From positions 17,763,806-17,827,805 of the forward strand of contig CM069875.1 of NCBI GenBank assembly GCA_036172665.1: DNA of 64,000 bases, given 5' to 3'. Made by a program: the position numbers and the translations under genes. The notes under the pieces were generated by a model. That model had not been told where the DNA came from. It worked only from the letters and a program-made list of their open reading frames with translations, and made no database searches. Origin of the DNA: Prosopocoilus inquinatus (Eukaryota; Arthropoda; Insecta; Coleoptera; Lucanidae). This document shows, one piece after another, positions 1 to 15,000 of this stretch (position 1 is its first letter; every line of letters starts with the position of its first letter).

Positions 1-3000
1 AATAACATGTTAGATAAGTAAGAATCCATTAGATACATCACAGGAACAACGCTAATACGTGTTGTTTCGTTCAAAACTATTTCCAGCATCTGCTGCGTCC
101 GAAAACTTCGTATCTCACATCAGTGTTACTGGATTCCGTGGAAACGTCAAATAACATAGTATATAAGTAAGGATCGATTAAATACATCACAGGAACAACG
201 CTAATACGTGTTGTTTCGTCCAAAACTATTTCCAGCTTCTGCTGCGTCCGAGAACTTCGTATCTCACAACAGAGTTACTGGAGTCCATCGTAACGTCAAA
301 TATCATGATAGATAAGTAAGGATCGATTAGATACATCACATAAACAACGCTAATACGTGTTGTTTCGTTCAAAACTATTTCCAGCTTCTGCTGAGTCCGA
401 GAACGTCGTATCTCATATCAGTGTTACTGGATTCCGTGGAAACGTCAAGTAACAGAGTAGATAAGTAAGGATCGATTAAATACATCACAGGAACAACGCT
501 AATACGTGTTGTTTCGTTCAAAACTATTTCCAGCTTCAGCTGCGTCCGAAAACTTCGTATCTCACATCAGAGATACTGGAGTCCATCGTAACGTCAAATA
601 ACATGATAGGTAAGTAAGGATCGATTAGATACATCACAGGAACAACGCTAGCACGTGTTGTTACGTTCAAAACTATTTCCAGCTTCTGCTGCTTCCGAGA
701 ACTTCGTATCTCACATCAGAGTTACTGGAGTCCATCGTAACGTCAAATAACATTGTAGATAAGTAAGGATCGATTAGATACATCACAGGAACAACGCCAA
801 TACGTGTTATTTCGTTCAAAACTATTTCCAGGTCCTTCTGAGTCCGAGAACTTCGTATCTCATATCAGAGTTAATGGAGTCCATCGTAACGTCAAATAAC
901 ATGATAGATAAGTAAGAATCGATTAGATACATCACAGGAACAACGCTAATACGTGTTGTTTCGTACAAAACTATTTCCAGCATCTGCTGCGTCCGAAAAC
1001 TTCGTATCTCACATCAGTGTTACTGGATTCCGTGGAAACGTCAAATAACATAGTAGATAAGTAAGGATCGATTAGATACATCACAGGAACAACGATAATA
1101 CGTGTTGTTTCGTTCAAAACTATTTCCAGCTTCTGCTGCGTCCGAGAACTTCGTATCTCACATCAGAGTTAATGGAGTCCATCGTAACGTCAAATAACAC
1201 GATAGATAAGTAAGGATCGATTAGATACATCACAGGAACAACGCTAATACGTGTTGTTTCGTCCAAAACTATTTCCAGCTTCTGCTGCGTCCGAGAACTT
1301 CGTATCTCACAACAGAGATACTGGAGTCCATCGGAACGTCAAATAACATGATAGATAAGTATGGATCGGTTAGATCTATCACAGGAACAACGCTAATACG
1401 TGTTGTTTCGTTCAAAACTATTTCCAGGTTCTGCTGCGTCCGAAAACTTCGTATCTCACATCAGTGTTACTGGATTCCGTGGAAACGTCAAATAACATAG
1501 TAGATATGTAAGGATCGATTAGATACATCACAGGAACAACGCTGATACGTATTGTTTCGTTCAAAACTATTTCCAGCTCCTGCTGAGGCCGAAAACTTCT
1601 TATCTCACATCAGAGATACTGGAGTCCATCGTAACGTCAAATAACATGATAGATAAATAAGGATCGATTAGATACATCACAGGAACAACGCTAGCACGTG
1701 TTATTTCGTTCAAAACTATTTCCAGCTTCTGCTGAGTCCGAGAAAGTCGTATCTCACATCAGTGTTACTGGATTCCGTGGAAACGTCAAGTAACATGATA
1801 GATAAGTAAAGATCGATTAGATACATCACAGGAACAACGCTAATACGTGTTATTTCGTTCAAAACTATTTCCAGCTCCTGCTGAGTCCGAGAAATTCGTA
1901 TCTCACATCAGAGATACTGGAGGCCATCGTAACGTCAAATAACATAGTAGATAAGTAAGGATCGATTAGATCCATCACAGGCACAACGCTAATACGTGTT
2001 GTTTCGTTCAAAACTATTTCCAGCATCTGCTGCGTCCGAAAACATCGTATCTCACATCAGTATTACTGGATTTCTTGGAAACGTCAAATAACATAGTAGA
2101 TAAGTAAGGATCGATTAAATACATCACAGGAACAACGCCAATACGTGTTGTTTCGTTCAAAACTATTTCCAGCTTCAGCTGCGTCCGAAAACATCGTATC
2201 TCACATCAGAGATACTGGAGTCCATCGTAACGTCAAATGACATGATAGATAAGTAAGGATCGATTAGATACATCACAGGAACAACGCTAGCACGTGTTGT
2301 TACGTTCAAAACTATTTCCAGCTTCTGCTGCGTCCGAGAACTTCGTATCTCACATCAGAGTTAATGGAGTCCATCGTAACGTCAAATAACATGATAGATA
2401 AGTAAGAATCGATTAGATACATCACAGGAACAACGCTAATACGTGTTGTTTCGTCCAAAACTATTTCCAGCTCCTGCTGAGTCCGAGAACGTCGTATCTC
2501 ACATCAGTGTTACTGGATTCCGTGGAAACGTCAAATAACATAGTAGATAAGTAAGGATCGATTAGATACATCACAGGAACAACGCTAATACGTATTGTTT
2601 CGTTCAAAACTATTTCCAGCTCCTGCTGAGTCCGAAAACTTCTTATCTCACATCAGAGATACTGGAGTCCATCGTAACGTCAAGTAACATGACAGATAAA
2701 TAATGATCGATTAGATACATCACAGGAACAACGCTAGCACGTGTTATTTCGTTCAAAACTATTTCCAGCTTCTGCTGAGTCCGAGAAAGTCGTATCTCAC
2801 ATCAGTGTTACTGGATTCCGTGGAAACGTCAAATAACATAGTAGATAAGTAAGGATCGATTAAATACATCACAGGTACAACGCTAATACGTGTTGTTTCG
2901 TTCAAAACTATTTCCAGCTTCAGCTGCGTCCGAAAACTTCGTATCTCACATCAGAGATACTGGAGTAAATCGTAACGTCAAATGACATGATAGATAAGTA

Positions 3001-6000
3001 AAGATCGATTAGATACATCACAGGAACAACGCTAGCACGTGTTGTTACGTTCAAAACTATTTCCAGCTTCTACTGCGTCCGAGAACTTCGTATCTCACAT
3101 CAGAGTTAATGGAGTCCATCGTAACGTCAAATAACATGATTGATAAGTAAGAATCGATTAGATACATCACAGGAACAACGCTAATACGTGTTGTTTCGTC
3201 CAAAACTATTTCCAGCTCCTGCTGAGTCCGAGAACGTCGTATCTCACATCAGTGTTTCTGGATTCCGTGGAAACGTCAAATAACATAGTAGATAAGTAAG
3301 GATGGATTAAATACATCACAGAAACAACGCTAATACGTGTTGTTTCGTTCAAAACTATTTCCAGCTTCTGCTGCGTCCGAAAACTTCGTATCTCACAACA
3401 GTGTTACTGGATTCCGTGGAAACGTCAAATAACATAGTAGATAAGTAAGGATCGATTAGATACATCACAGGAACAACGCTAATACCTGTTATTTCGTTCA
3501 AAACTATTTCCAGCTCCTTCTGAGTCGGAGAACTTCGTATCTCATATCAGAGTTAATGGAGTCCATCGTAACGTCAAATAACATGTTAGATAAGTAAGAA
3601 TCCATTAGATACATCACAGGAACAACGCTAATACGTGTTGTTTCGTTCAAAACTATTTCCAGCATCTGCTGCGTCCGAAAACTTCGTATCTCACATCAGT
3701 GTTACTGGATTCCGTGGAAACGTCAAATAACATAGTAGATAAGTAAGGATCGATTAAATACATCACAGGAACAACGCTAATACGTGTTGTTTCGTCCAAA
3801 ACTATTTCCAGCTTCTGCTGCGTCCGAGAACTTCGTATCTCACAACAGAGTTACTGGAGTCCATCGTAACGTCAAATATCATGATAGATAAGTAAGGATC
3901 GATTAGATACATCACATAAACAACGCTAATACGTGTTGTTTCGTTCAAAACTATTTCCAGCTTCTGCTGAGTCCGAGAACGTCGTATCTCATATCAGTGT
4001 TACTGGATTCCGTGGAAACGTCAAGTAACAGAGTAGATAAGTAAGGATCGATTAAATACATCACAGGAACAACGCTAATACGTGTTGTTTCGTTCAAAAC
4101 TATTTCCAGCTTCAGCTGCGTCCGAAAACTTCGTATCTCACATCAGAGATACTGGAGTCCATCGTAACGTCAAATAACATGATAGGTAAGTAAGGATCGA
4201 TTAGATACATCACAGGAACAACGCTAGCACGTGTTGTTACGTTCAAAACTATTTCCAGCTTCTGCTGCTTCCGAGAACTTCGTATCTCACATCAGAGTTA
4301 CTGGAGTCCATCGTAACGTCAATTAACATTGTAGATAAGTAAGGATCGATTAGATACATCACAGGAACAACGCCAATACGTGTTATTTCGTTCAAAACTA
4401 TTTCCAGGTCCTTCTGAGTCCGAGAACTTCGTATCTCATATCAGAGTTAATGGAGTCCATCGTAACGTCAAATAACATGATAGATAAGTAAGAATCGATT
4501 AGATACATCACAGGAACAACGCTAATACGTGTTGTTTCGTACAAAACTATTTCCAGCATCTGCTGCGTCCGAAAACTTCGTATCTCATATCAGTGTTACT
4601 GGATTCCGTGGAAACGTCAAATAACATAGTAGATAAGTAAGGATCGATTAGATACATCACAGGAACAACGCTAATACGTGTTGTTTCGTCCAAAACTATT
4701 TACAGCTTCTGCTGCGTCCGAAAACTTCGTATCTCACATCAGAGTTACTGGAGTCCATCGTAATATCAAATATCATGATAGATTAGTAAGGATCGATTAG
4801 ATACATCACAGGAACAACGCTAATACGTGTTGTTTCCTTCAAAACTATTTCCAGCTTCGGCTGCGTCCGAAAACTTCGTATCTCACATCAGTGTTACTGG
4901 ATTCCTTGGAAACGTCAAATAACATAGTAGATAAGTAAGGATCGATTAGATACATCACAGGAACAACGCTAATACGTGTTGTTTCGTCCAAAACTATTTA
5001 CAGCTTCTGCTGCGTCCGAGAACTTCGTATCTCACATCAGAGTTACTGGAGTCCATCGTAACGTCAAATAACATTGTAGATAAGTAAGGATCGATTAGAT
5101 ACATCACAGGAACAACGCTAATACGTGTTATTTCGTTCAAAACTATTTCCAGCATCTGCTGCGTCCGAAAACATCGTATCTCACATCAGTATTACTGGAT
5201 TCCTTGGAAACGTCAAATAACATAGTAGATAAGTAAGGATCGATTAAATACATCACAGGAACAACGCCAATACGTGTTGTTTCGTTCAAAACTATTTCCA
5301 GCTTCAGCTGCGTCCGAAATCATCGTATCTCACATCAGAGATACTGGAGTCCATCGTAACGTCAAATGACATGATAGATAAGTAAGGATCGATTAGATAC
5401 ATCACAGGAACAACGCTAGCACGTGTTGTTACGTTCAAAACTATTTCCAGCTTCTGCTGCGTCCGAGAACTTCGTATCTCACATCAGAGTTAATGGAGTC
5501 CATCGTAACGTCAAATAACATGATAGATAAGTAAGAATCGATTAGATACATCACAGGAACAACGCTAATACGTGTTGTTTCGTCCAAAACTATTTCCAGC
5601 TCCTGCTGAGTCCGAGAACGTCGTATCTCACATCAGTGTTACTGGATTCCGTGGAAACGTCAAATAACATAGTAGATAAGTAAGGATCGATTAGATACAT
5701 CACAGGAACAACGCTAATACGTATTGTTTCGTTCAAAACTATTTCCAGCTCCTGCTGAGTCCGAAAACTTCTTATCTCACATCAGAGATACTGGAGTCCA
5801 TCGTAACGTCAAGTAACATGACAGATAAATAATGATCGATTAGATACATCACAGGAACAACGCTAGCACGTGTTATTTCGTTCAAAACTATTTCCAGCTT
5901 CTGCTGAGTCCGAGAAAGTCGTATCTCACATCAGTGTTACTGGATTCCGTGGAAACGTCAAATAACATAGTAGATAAGTAAGGATCGATTAAATACATCA

Positions 6001-9000
6001 CAGGTACAACGCTAATACGTGTTGTTTCGTTCAAAACTATTTCCAGCTTCAGCTGCGTCCGAAAACTTCGTATCTCACATCAGAGATACTGGAGTAAATC
6101 GTAACGTCAAATGACATGATAGGTAAGTAAAGATCGATTAGATACATCACAGGAACAACGCTAGCACGTGTTGTTACGTTCAAAACTATTTCCAGCTTCT
6201 ACTGCGTCCGAGAACTTCGTATCTCACATCAGAGTTAATGGAGTCCATCGTAACGTCAAATAACATGATTGATAAGTAAGAATCGATTAGATACATCACA
6301 GGAACAACGCTAATACGTGTTGTTTCGTCCAAAACTATTTCCAGCTCCTGCTGAGTCCGAGAACGTCGTATCTCACATCAGTGTTTCTGGATTCCGTGGA
6401 AACGTCAAATAACATAGTAGATAAGTAAGGATGGATTAAATACATCACAGAAACAACGCTAATACGTGTTGTTTCGTTCAAAACTATTTCCAGCTTCTGC
6501 TGCGTCCGAAAACTTCGTATCTCACAACAGTGTTACTGGATTCCGTGGAAACGTCAAATAACATAGTAGATAAGTAAGGATCGATTAGATACATCACAGG
6601 AACAACGCTAATACCTGTTATTTCGTTCAAAACTATTTCCAGCTCCTTCTGAGTCGGAGAACTTCGTATCTCATATCAGAGTTAATGGAGTCCATCGTAA
6701 CGTCAAATAACATGTTAGATAAGTAAGAATCCATTAGATACATCACAGGAACAACGCTAATACGTGTTGTTTCGTTCAAAACTATTTCCAGCATCTGCTG
6801 CGTCCGAAAACTTCGTATCTCACATCAGTGTTACTGGATTCCGTGGAAACGTCAAATAACATAGTAGATAAGTAAGGATCGATTAAATACATCACAGGAA
6901 CAACGCTAATACGTGTTGTTTCGTCCAAAACTATTTCCAGCTTCTGCTGCGTCCGAGAACTTCGTATCTCACAACAGAGTTACTGGAGTCCATCGTAACG
7001 TCAAATATCATGATAGATAAGTAAGGATCGATTAGATACATCACATAAACAACGCTAATACGTGTTGTTTCGTTCAAAACTATTTCCAGCTTCTGCTGAG
7101 TCCGAGAACGTCGTATCTCATATCAGTGTTACTGGATTCCGTGGAAACGTCAAGTAACAGAGTAGATAAGTAAGGATCGATTAAATACATCACAGGAACA
7201 ACGCTAATACGTGTTGTTCCGTTCAAAACTATTTCCAGCTTCAGCTGCGTCCGAAAACTTCGTATCTCACATCAGAGATACTGGAGTCCATCGTAACGTC
7301 AAATAACATGATAGGTAAGTAAGGATCGATTAGATACATCACAGGAACAACGCTAGCACGTGTTGTTACGTTCAAAACTATTTCCAGCTTCTGCTGCTTC
7401 CGAGAACTTCGTATCTCACATCAGAGTTACTGGAGTCCATCGTAACGTCAAATAACATTGTAGATAAGTAAGGATCGATTAGATACATCACAGGAACAAC
7501 GCCAATACGTGTTATTTCGTTCAAAACTATTTCCAGCTCCTTCTGAGTCCGAGAACTTCGTATCTCATATCAGAGTTAATGGAGTCCATCGTAACGTCAA
7601 ATAACATGATAGATAAGTAAGAATCGATTAGATACATCACAGGAACAACGCTAATACGTGTTGTTTCGTACAAAACTATTTCCAGCATCTGCTGCGTCCG
7701 AAAACTTCGTATCTCATATCAGTGTTACTGGATTCCGTGGAAACGTCAAATAACATAGTAGATAAGTAAGGATCGATTAGATACATCACAGGAACAACGC
7801 TAATACGTGTTGTTTCGTCCAAAACTATTTACAGCTTCTGCTGCGTCCGAAAACTTCGTATCTCACATCAGAGTTACTGGAGTCCATCGTAATATCAAAT
7901 ATCATGATAGATTAGTAAGGATCGATTAGATACATCACAGGAACAACGCTAATACGTGTTGTTTCCTTCAAAACTATTTCCAGCTTCGGCTGCGTCCGAA
8001 AACTTCGTATCTCACATCAGTGTTACTGGATTCCTTGGAAACGTCAAATAACATAGTAGATAAGTAAGGATCGATTAGATACATCACAGGAACAACGCTA
8101 ATACGTGTTGTTTCGTCCAAAACTATTTACAGCTTCTGCTGCGTCCGAGAACTTCGTATCTCATATCAGAGTTACTGGAGTCCATCGTAACGTCAAATAA
8201 CATTGTAGATAAGTAAGGATCGATTAGATACATCACAGGAACAACGCTAATACGTGTTATTTCGTTCAAAACTATTTCCAGCTCCTGCTGAGTCCGAGAA
8301 CTTCGTATCTCACATCAGAGATACTGGAGTCCATCGTAACGTCAAATAACATAGTAGATAAGTAAGGATCGATTAGATATATCACATTAACAGCGCTAAT
8401 ACGTGTTATTTCGTTCAAAACTATTTCCAGCTTCTGCTGCGTCCGAGAACTTCGTATCTCACATCAGAGTTACTGGAGTATATCGTAACGTCAAATAACA
8501 TGATAGATAAGTAAGGATCGATTAGATACATCACAGGAACAACGCTAATATGTGTTATTTCGTTCAAAACTATTTCCAGCTTCTGCTGAGTCCGAGAAAG
8601 TCGTATCTCACATCAGTGTTACTGGATTCCGTGGAAACGTCAAATAACATAGTAGATAAGTAAGGATCGATTAGATACATCACAGAAACAACGCTAATAC
8701 GTGTTGTTTCATTCAAAACTATTTCCAGCTTCTGCTGCGTCCGAAAACTTCGTATCTCACATCAGTGTTACTGGATTCCGTGGAAGCGTCAAATAACATA
8801 GTAGATAAGTAAGGATCGATTAGATACATCACAGGAACAACGCTAATACGTATTGTTTCGTTCAAAACTATGTCCAGCTTCTGCTGCGTCCGAGAACGTC
8901 GTATCTCATATCCGTGTTACTGGATTCCTTGGAAACGTCAAATAACATAATAGATAAGTAAGGATCGATTAGATACATCACAGGAACAACGCTAATACGT

Positions 9001-12000
9001 GTTGTTTCGTCCAAAACTTTTTCCAGCTTCTGCTGCGTCCGAGAACTTCGTATCTCACAACAGAGTTACTGGAGTACATCGTAACGTCAAATAACATGAT
9101 AGATAAGTAAGGATCGATTAGATACATCACAGGAACAACGCTAATACGTGTTGTTTCGTCCAAAACTATTTCCAGCTCCTGCTGAGTCCGAGAACTTCGT
9201 ATCTCACAACAGAGATACTGGAGTCCATCGGAACGTCAAATAACATGATAGATAAGTATGGATCGGTTAGATCTATCACAGGAACAACGCTAATACGTGT
9301 TGTTTCGTTCAAAACTATTTCCAGGTTCTGCTGCGTCCGAAAACTTCGTATCTCACATCAGTGTTACTGGATTCCGTGGAAACGTCAAATAACATAGTAG
9401 ATATGTAAGGATCGATTAGATACATCACAGGAACAACGCTGATACGTATTGTTTCGTTCAAAACTATTTCCAGCTCCTGCTGAGGCCGAAAACTTCTTAT
9501 CTCACATCAGAGATACTGGAGTCCATCGTAACGTCAAATAACATGATAGATAAATAAGGATCGATTAGATACATCACAGGAACAACGCTAGCACGTGTTA
9601 TTTCGTTCAAAACTATTTCCAGCTTCTGCTGAGTCCGAGAAAGTCGTATCTCACATCAGTGTTACTGGATTCCGTGGAAACGTCAAGTAACATGATAGAT
9701 AAGTAAAGATCGATTAGATACATCACAGGAACAACGCTAATACGTGTTATTTCGTTCAAAACTATTTCCAGCTCCTGCTGAGTCCGAGAAATTCGTATCT
9801 CACATCAGAGATACTGGAGGCCATCGTAACGTCAAATAACATAGTAGATAAGTAAGGATCGATTAGATCCATCACAGGCACAACGCTAATACGTGTTGTT
9901 TCGTTCAAAACTATTTCCAGCATCTGCTGCGTCCGAAAACATCGTATCTCACATCAGTATTACTGGATTCCTTGGAAACGTCAAATAACATAGTAGATAA
10001 GTAAGGATCGATTAAATACATCACAGGAACAACGCCAATACGTGTTGTTTCGTTCAAAACTATTTCCAGCTTCAGCTGCGTCCGAAAACATCGTATCTCA
10101 CATCAGAGATACTGGAGTCCATCGTAACGTCAAATGACATGATAGATAAGTAAGGATCGATTAGATACATCACAGGAACAACGCTAGCACGTGTTGTTAC
10201 GTTCAAAACTATTTCCAGCTTCTGCTGCGTCCGAGAACTTCGTATCTCACATCAGAGTTAATGGAGTCCATCGTAACGTCAAATAACATGATAGATAAGT
10301 AAGAATCGATTAGATACATCACAGGAACAACGCTAATACGTGTTGTTTCGTCCAAAACTATTTCCAGCTCCTGCTGAGTCCGAGAACGTCGTATCTCACA
10401 TCAGTGTTACTGGATTCCGTGGAAACGTCAAATAACATAGTAGATAAGTAAGGATCGATTAGATACATCACAGGAACAACGCTAATACGTATTGTTTCGT
10501 TCAAAACTATTTCCAGCTCCTGCTGAGTCCGAAAACTTCTTATCTCACATCAGAGATACTGGAGTCCATCGTAACGTCAAGTAACATGACAGATAAATAA
10601 TGATCGATTAGATACATCACAGGAACAACGCTAGCACGTGTTATTTCGTTCAAAACTATTTCCAGCTTCTGCTGAGTCCGAGAAAGTCGTATCTCACATC
10701 AGTGTTACTGGATTCCGTGGAAACGTCAAATAACATAGTAGATAAGTAAGGATCGATTAAATACATCACAGGTACAACGCTAATACGTGTTGTTTCGTTC
10801 AAAACTATTTCCAGCTTCAGCTGCGTCCGAAAACTTCGTATCTCACATCAGAGATACTGGAGTAAATCGTAACGTCAAATGACATGATAGATAAGTAAAG
10901 ATCGATTAGATACATCACAGGAACAACGCTAGCACGTGTTGTTACGTTCAAAACTATTTCCAGCTTCTACTGCGTCCGAGAACTTCGTATCTCACATCAG
11001 AGTTAATGGAGTCCATCGTAACGTCAAATAACATGATTGATAAGTAAGAATCGATTAGATACATCACAGGAACAACGCTAATACGTGTTGTTTCGTCCAA
11101 AACTATTTCCAGCTCCTGCTGAGTCCGAGAACGTCGTATCTCACATCAGTGTTTCTGGATTCCGTGGAAACGTCAAATAACATAGTAGATAAGTAAGGAT
11201 GGATTAAATACATCACAGAAACAACGCTAATACGTGTTGTTTCGTTCAAAACTATTTCCAGCTTCTGCTGCGTCCGAAAACTTCGTATCTCACAACAGTG
11301 TTACTGGATTCCGTGGAAACGTCAAATAACATAGTAGATAAGTAAGGATCGATTAGATACATCACAGGAACAACGCTAATACCTGTTATTTCGTTCAAAA
11401 CTATTTCCAGCTCCTTCTGAGTCGGAGAACTTCGTATCTCATATCAGAGTTAATGGAGTCCATCGTAACGTCAAATAACATGTTAGATAAGTAAGAATCC
11501 ATTAGATACATCACAGGAACAACGCTAATACGTGTTGTTTCGTTCAAAACTATTTCCAGCATCTGCTGCGTCCGAAAACTTCGTATCTCACATCAGTGTT
11601 ACTGGATTCCGTGGAAACGTCAAATAACATAGTAGATAAGTAAGGATCGATTAAATACATCACAGGAACAACGCTAATACGTGTTGTTTCGTCCAAAACT
11701 ATTTCCAGCTTCTGCTGCGTCCGAGAACTTCGTATCTCACAACAGAGTTACTGGAGTCCATCGTAACGTCAAATATCATGATAGATAAGTAAGGATCGAT
11801 TAGATACATCACATAAACAACGCTAATACGTGTTGTTTCGTTCAAAACTATTTCCAGCTTCAGCTGCGTCCGAAAACTTCGTATCTCACATCAGAGATAC
11901 TGGAGTCCATCGTAACGTCAAATAACATGATAGGTAAGTAAGGATCGATTAGATACATCACAGGAACAACGCTAGCACGTGTTGTTACGTTCAAAACTAT

Positions 12001-15000
12001 TTCCAGCTTCTGCTGCTTCCGAGAACTTCGTATCTCACATCAGAGATACTGGAGTCCATCGTAACGTCAAATAACATAGTAGATAAGTAAGGATCGATTA
12101 GATATATCACATTAACAGCGCTAATACGTGTTATTTCGTTCAAAACTATTTCCAGCTTCTGCTGCGTCCGAGAACTTCGTATCTCACATCAGAGTTACTG
12201 GAGTATATCGTAACGTCAAATAACATGATAGATAAGTAAGGATCGATTAGATACATCACAGGAACAACGCTAATATGTGTTATTTCGTTCAAAACTATTT
12301 CCAGCTTCTGCTGAGTCCGAGAAAGTCGTACCTCACATCAGTGTTACTGGATTCCGTGGAAACGTCAAATAACATAGTAGATAAGTAAGGATCGATTAGA
12401 TACATCACAGAAACAACGCTAATACGTGTTGTTTCATTCAAAACTATTTCCAGCTTCTGCTGCGTCCGAAAACTTCGTATCTCACATCAGTGTTACTGGA
12501 TTCCGTGGAAGCGTCAAATAACATAGTAGATAAGTAAGGATCGATTAGATACATCACAGGAACAACGCTGATACGTATTGTTTCGTTCAAAACTATTTCC
12601 AGCTCCTGCTGAGGCCGAAAACTTCTTATCTCACATCAGAGATACTGGAGTCCATCGTAACGTCAAATAACATGATAGATAAGTAAGGATCGATTAGATA
12701 CATCACAGGAACAACGCTAATACGTGTTGTTTCGTCCAAAACTATTTCCAGCTCCTGCTGAGTCCGAGAACTTCGTATCTCACAACAGAGATACTGGAGT
12801 CCATCGGAACGTCAAATAACATGATAGATAAGTATGGATCGGTTAGATCTATCACAGGAACAACGCTAATACGTGTTGTTTCGTTCAAAACTATTTCCAG
12901 GTTCTGCTGCGTCCGAAAACTTCGTATCTCACATCAGTGTTACTGGATTCCGTGGAAACGTCAAATAACATAGTAGATATGTAAGGATCGATTAGATACA
13001 TCACAGGAACAACGCTGATACGTATTGTTTCGTTCAAAACTATTTCCAGCTCCTGCTGAGGCCGAAAACTTCTTATCTCACATCAGAGATACTGGAGTCC
13101 ATCGTAACGTCAAATAACATGATAGATAAATAAGGATCGATTAGATACATCACAGGAACAACGCTAGCACGTGTTATTTCGTTCAAAACTATTTCCAGCT
13201 TCTGCTGAGTCCGAGAAAGTCGTATCTCACATCAGTGTTACTGGATTCCGTGGAAACGTCAAGTAACATGATAGATAAGTAAAGATCGATTAGATACATC
13301 ACAGGAACAACGCTAATACGTGTTATTTCGTTCAAAACTATTTCCAGCTCCTGCTGAGTCCGAGAAATTCGTATCTCACATCAGAGATACTGGAGGCCAT
13401 CGTAACGTCAAATAACATAGTAGATAAGTAAGGATCGATTAGATCCATCACAGGCACAACGCTAATACGTGTTGTTTCGTTCAAAACTATTTCCAGCATC
13501 TGCTGCGTCCGAAAACATCGTATCTCACATCAGTATTACTGGATTCCTTGGAAACGTCAAATAACATAGTAGATAAGTAAGGATCGATTAAATACATCAC
13601 AGGAACAACGCCAATACGTGTTGTTTCGTTCAAAACTATTTCCAGCTTCAGCTGCGTCCGAAAACATCGTATCTCACATCAGAGATACTGGAGTCCATCG
13701 TAACGTCAAATGACATGATAGATAAGTAAGGATCGATTAGATACATCACAGGAACAACGCTAGCACGTGTTGTTACGTTCAAAACTATTTCCAGCTTCTG
13801 CTGCGTCCGAGAACTTCGTATCTCACATCAGAGTTAATGGAGTCCATCGTAACGTCAAATAACATGATAGATAAGTAAGAATCGATTAGATACATCACAG
13901 GAACAACGCTAATACGTGTTGTTTCGTCCAAAACTATTTCCAGCTCCTGCTGAGTCCGAGAACGTCGTATCTCACATCAGTGTTACTGGATTCCGTGGAA
14001 ACGTCAAATAACATAGTAGATAAGTAAGGATCGATTAGATACATCACAGGAACAACGCTAATACGTATTGTTTCGTTCAAAACTATTTCCAGCTCCTGCT
14101 GAGTCCGAAAACTTCTTATCTCACATCAGAGATACTGGAGTCCATCGTAACGTCAAGTAACATGACAGATAAATAATGATCGATTAGATACATCACAGGA
14201 ACAACGCTAGCACGTGTTATTTCGTTCAAAACTATTTCCAGCTTCTGCTGAGTCCGAGAAAGTCGTATCTCACATCAGTGTTACTGGATTCCGTGGAAAC
14301 GTCAAATAACATAGTAGATAAGTAAGGATCGATTAAATACATCACAGGTACAACGCTAATACGTGTTGTTTCGTTCAAAACTATTTCCAGCTTCAGCTGC
14401 GTCCGAAAACTTCGTATCTCACATCAGAGATACTGGAGTAAATCGTAACGTCAAATGACATGATAGATAAGTAAAGATCGATTAGATACATCACAGGAAC
14501 AACGCTAGCACGTGTTGTTACGTTCAAAACTATTTCCAGCTTCTACTGCGTCCGAGAACTTCGTATCTCACATCAGAGTTAATGGAGTCCATCGTAACGT
14601 CAAATAACATGATTGATAAGTAAGAATCGATTAGATACATCACAGGAACAACGCTAATACGTGTTGTTTCGTCCAAAACTATTTCCAGCTCCTGCTGAGT
14701 CCGAGAACGTCGTATCTCACATCAGTGTTTCTGGATTCCGTGGAAACGTCAAATAACATAGTAGATAAGTAAGGATGGATTAAATACATCACAGAAACAA
14801 CGCTAATACGTGTTGTTTCGTTCAAAACTATTTCCAGCTTCTGCTGCGTCCGAAAACTTCGTATCTCACAACAGTGTTACTGGATTCCGTGGAAACGTCA
14901 AATAACATAGTAGATAAGTAAGGATCGATTAGATACATCACAGGAACAACGCTAATACCTGTTATTTCGTTCAAAACTATTTCCAGCTCCTTCTGAGTCG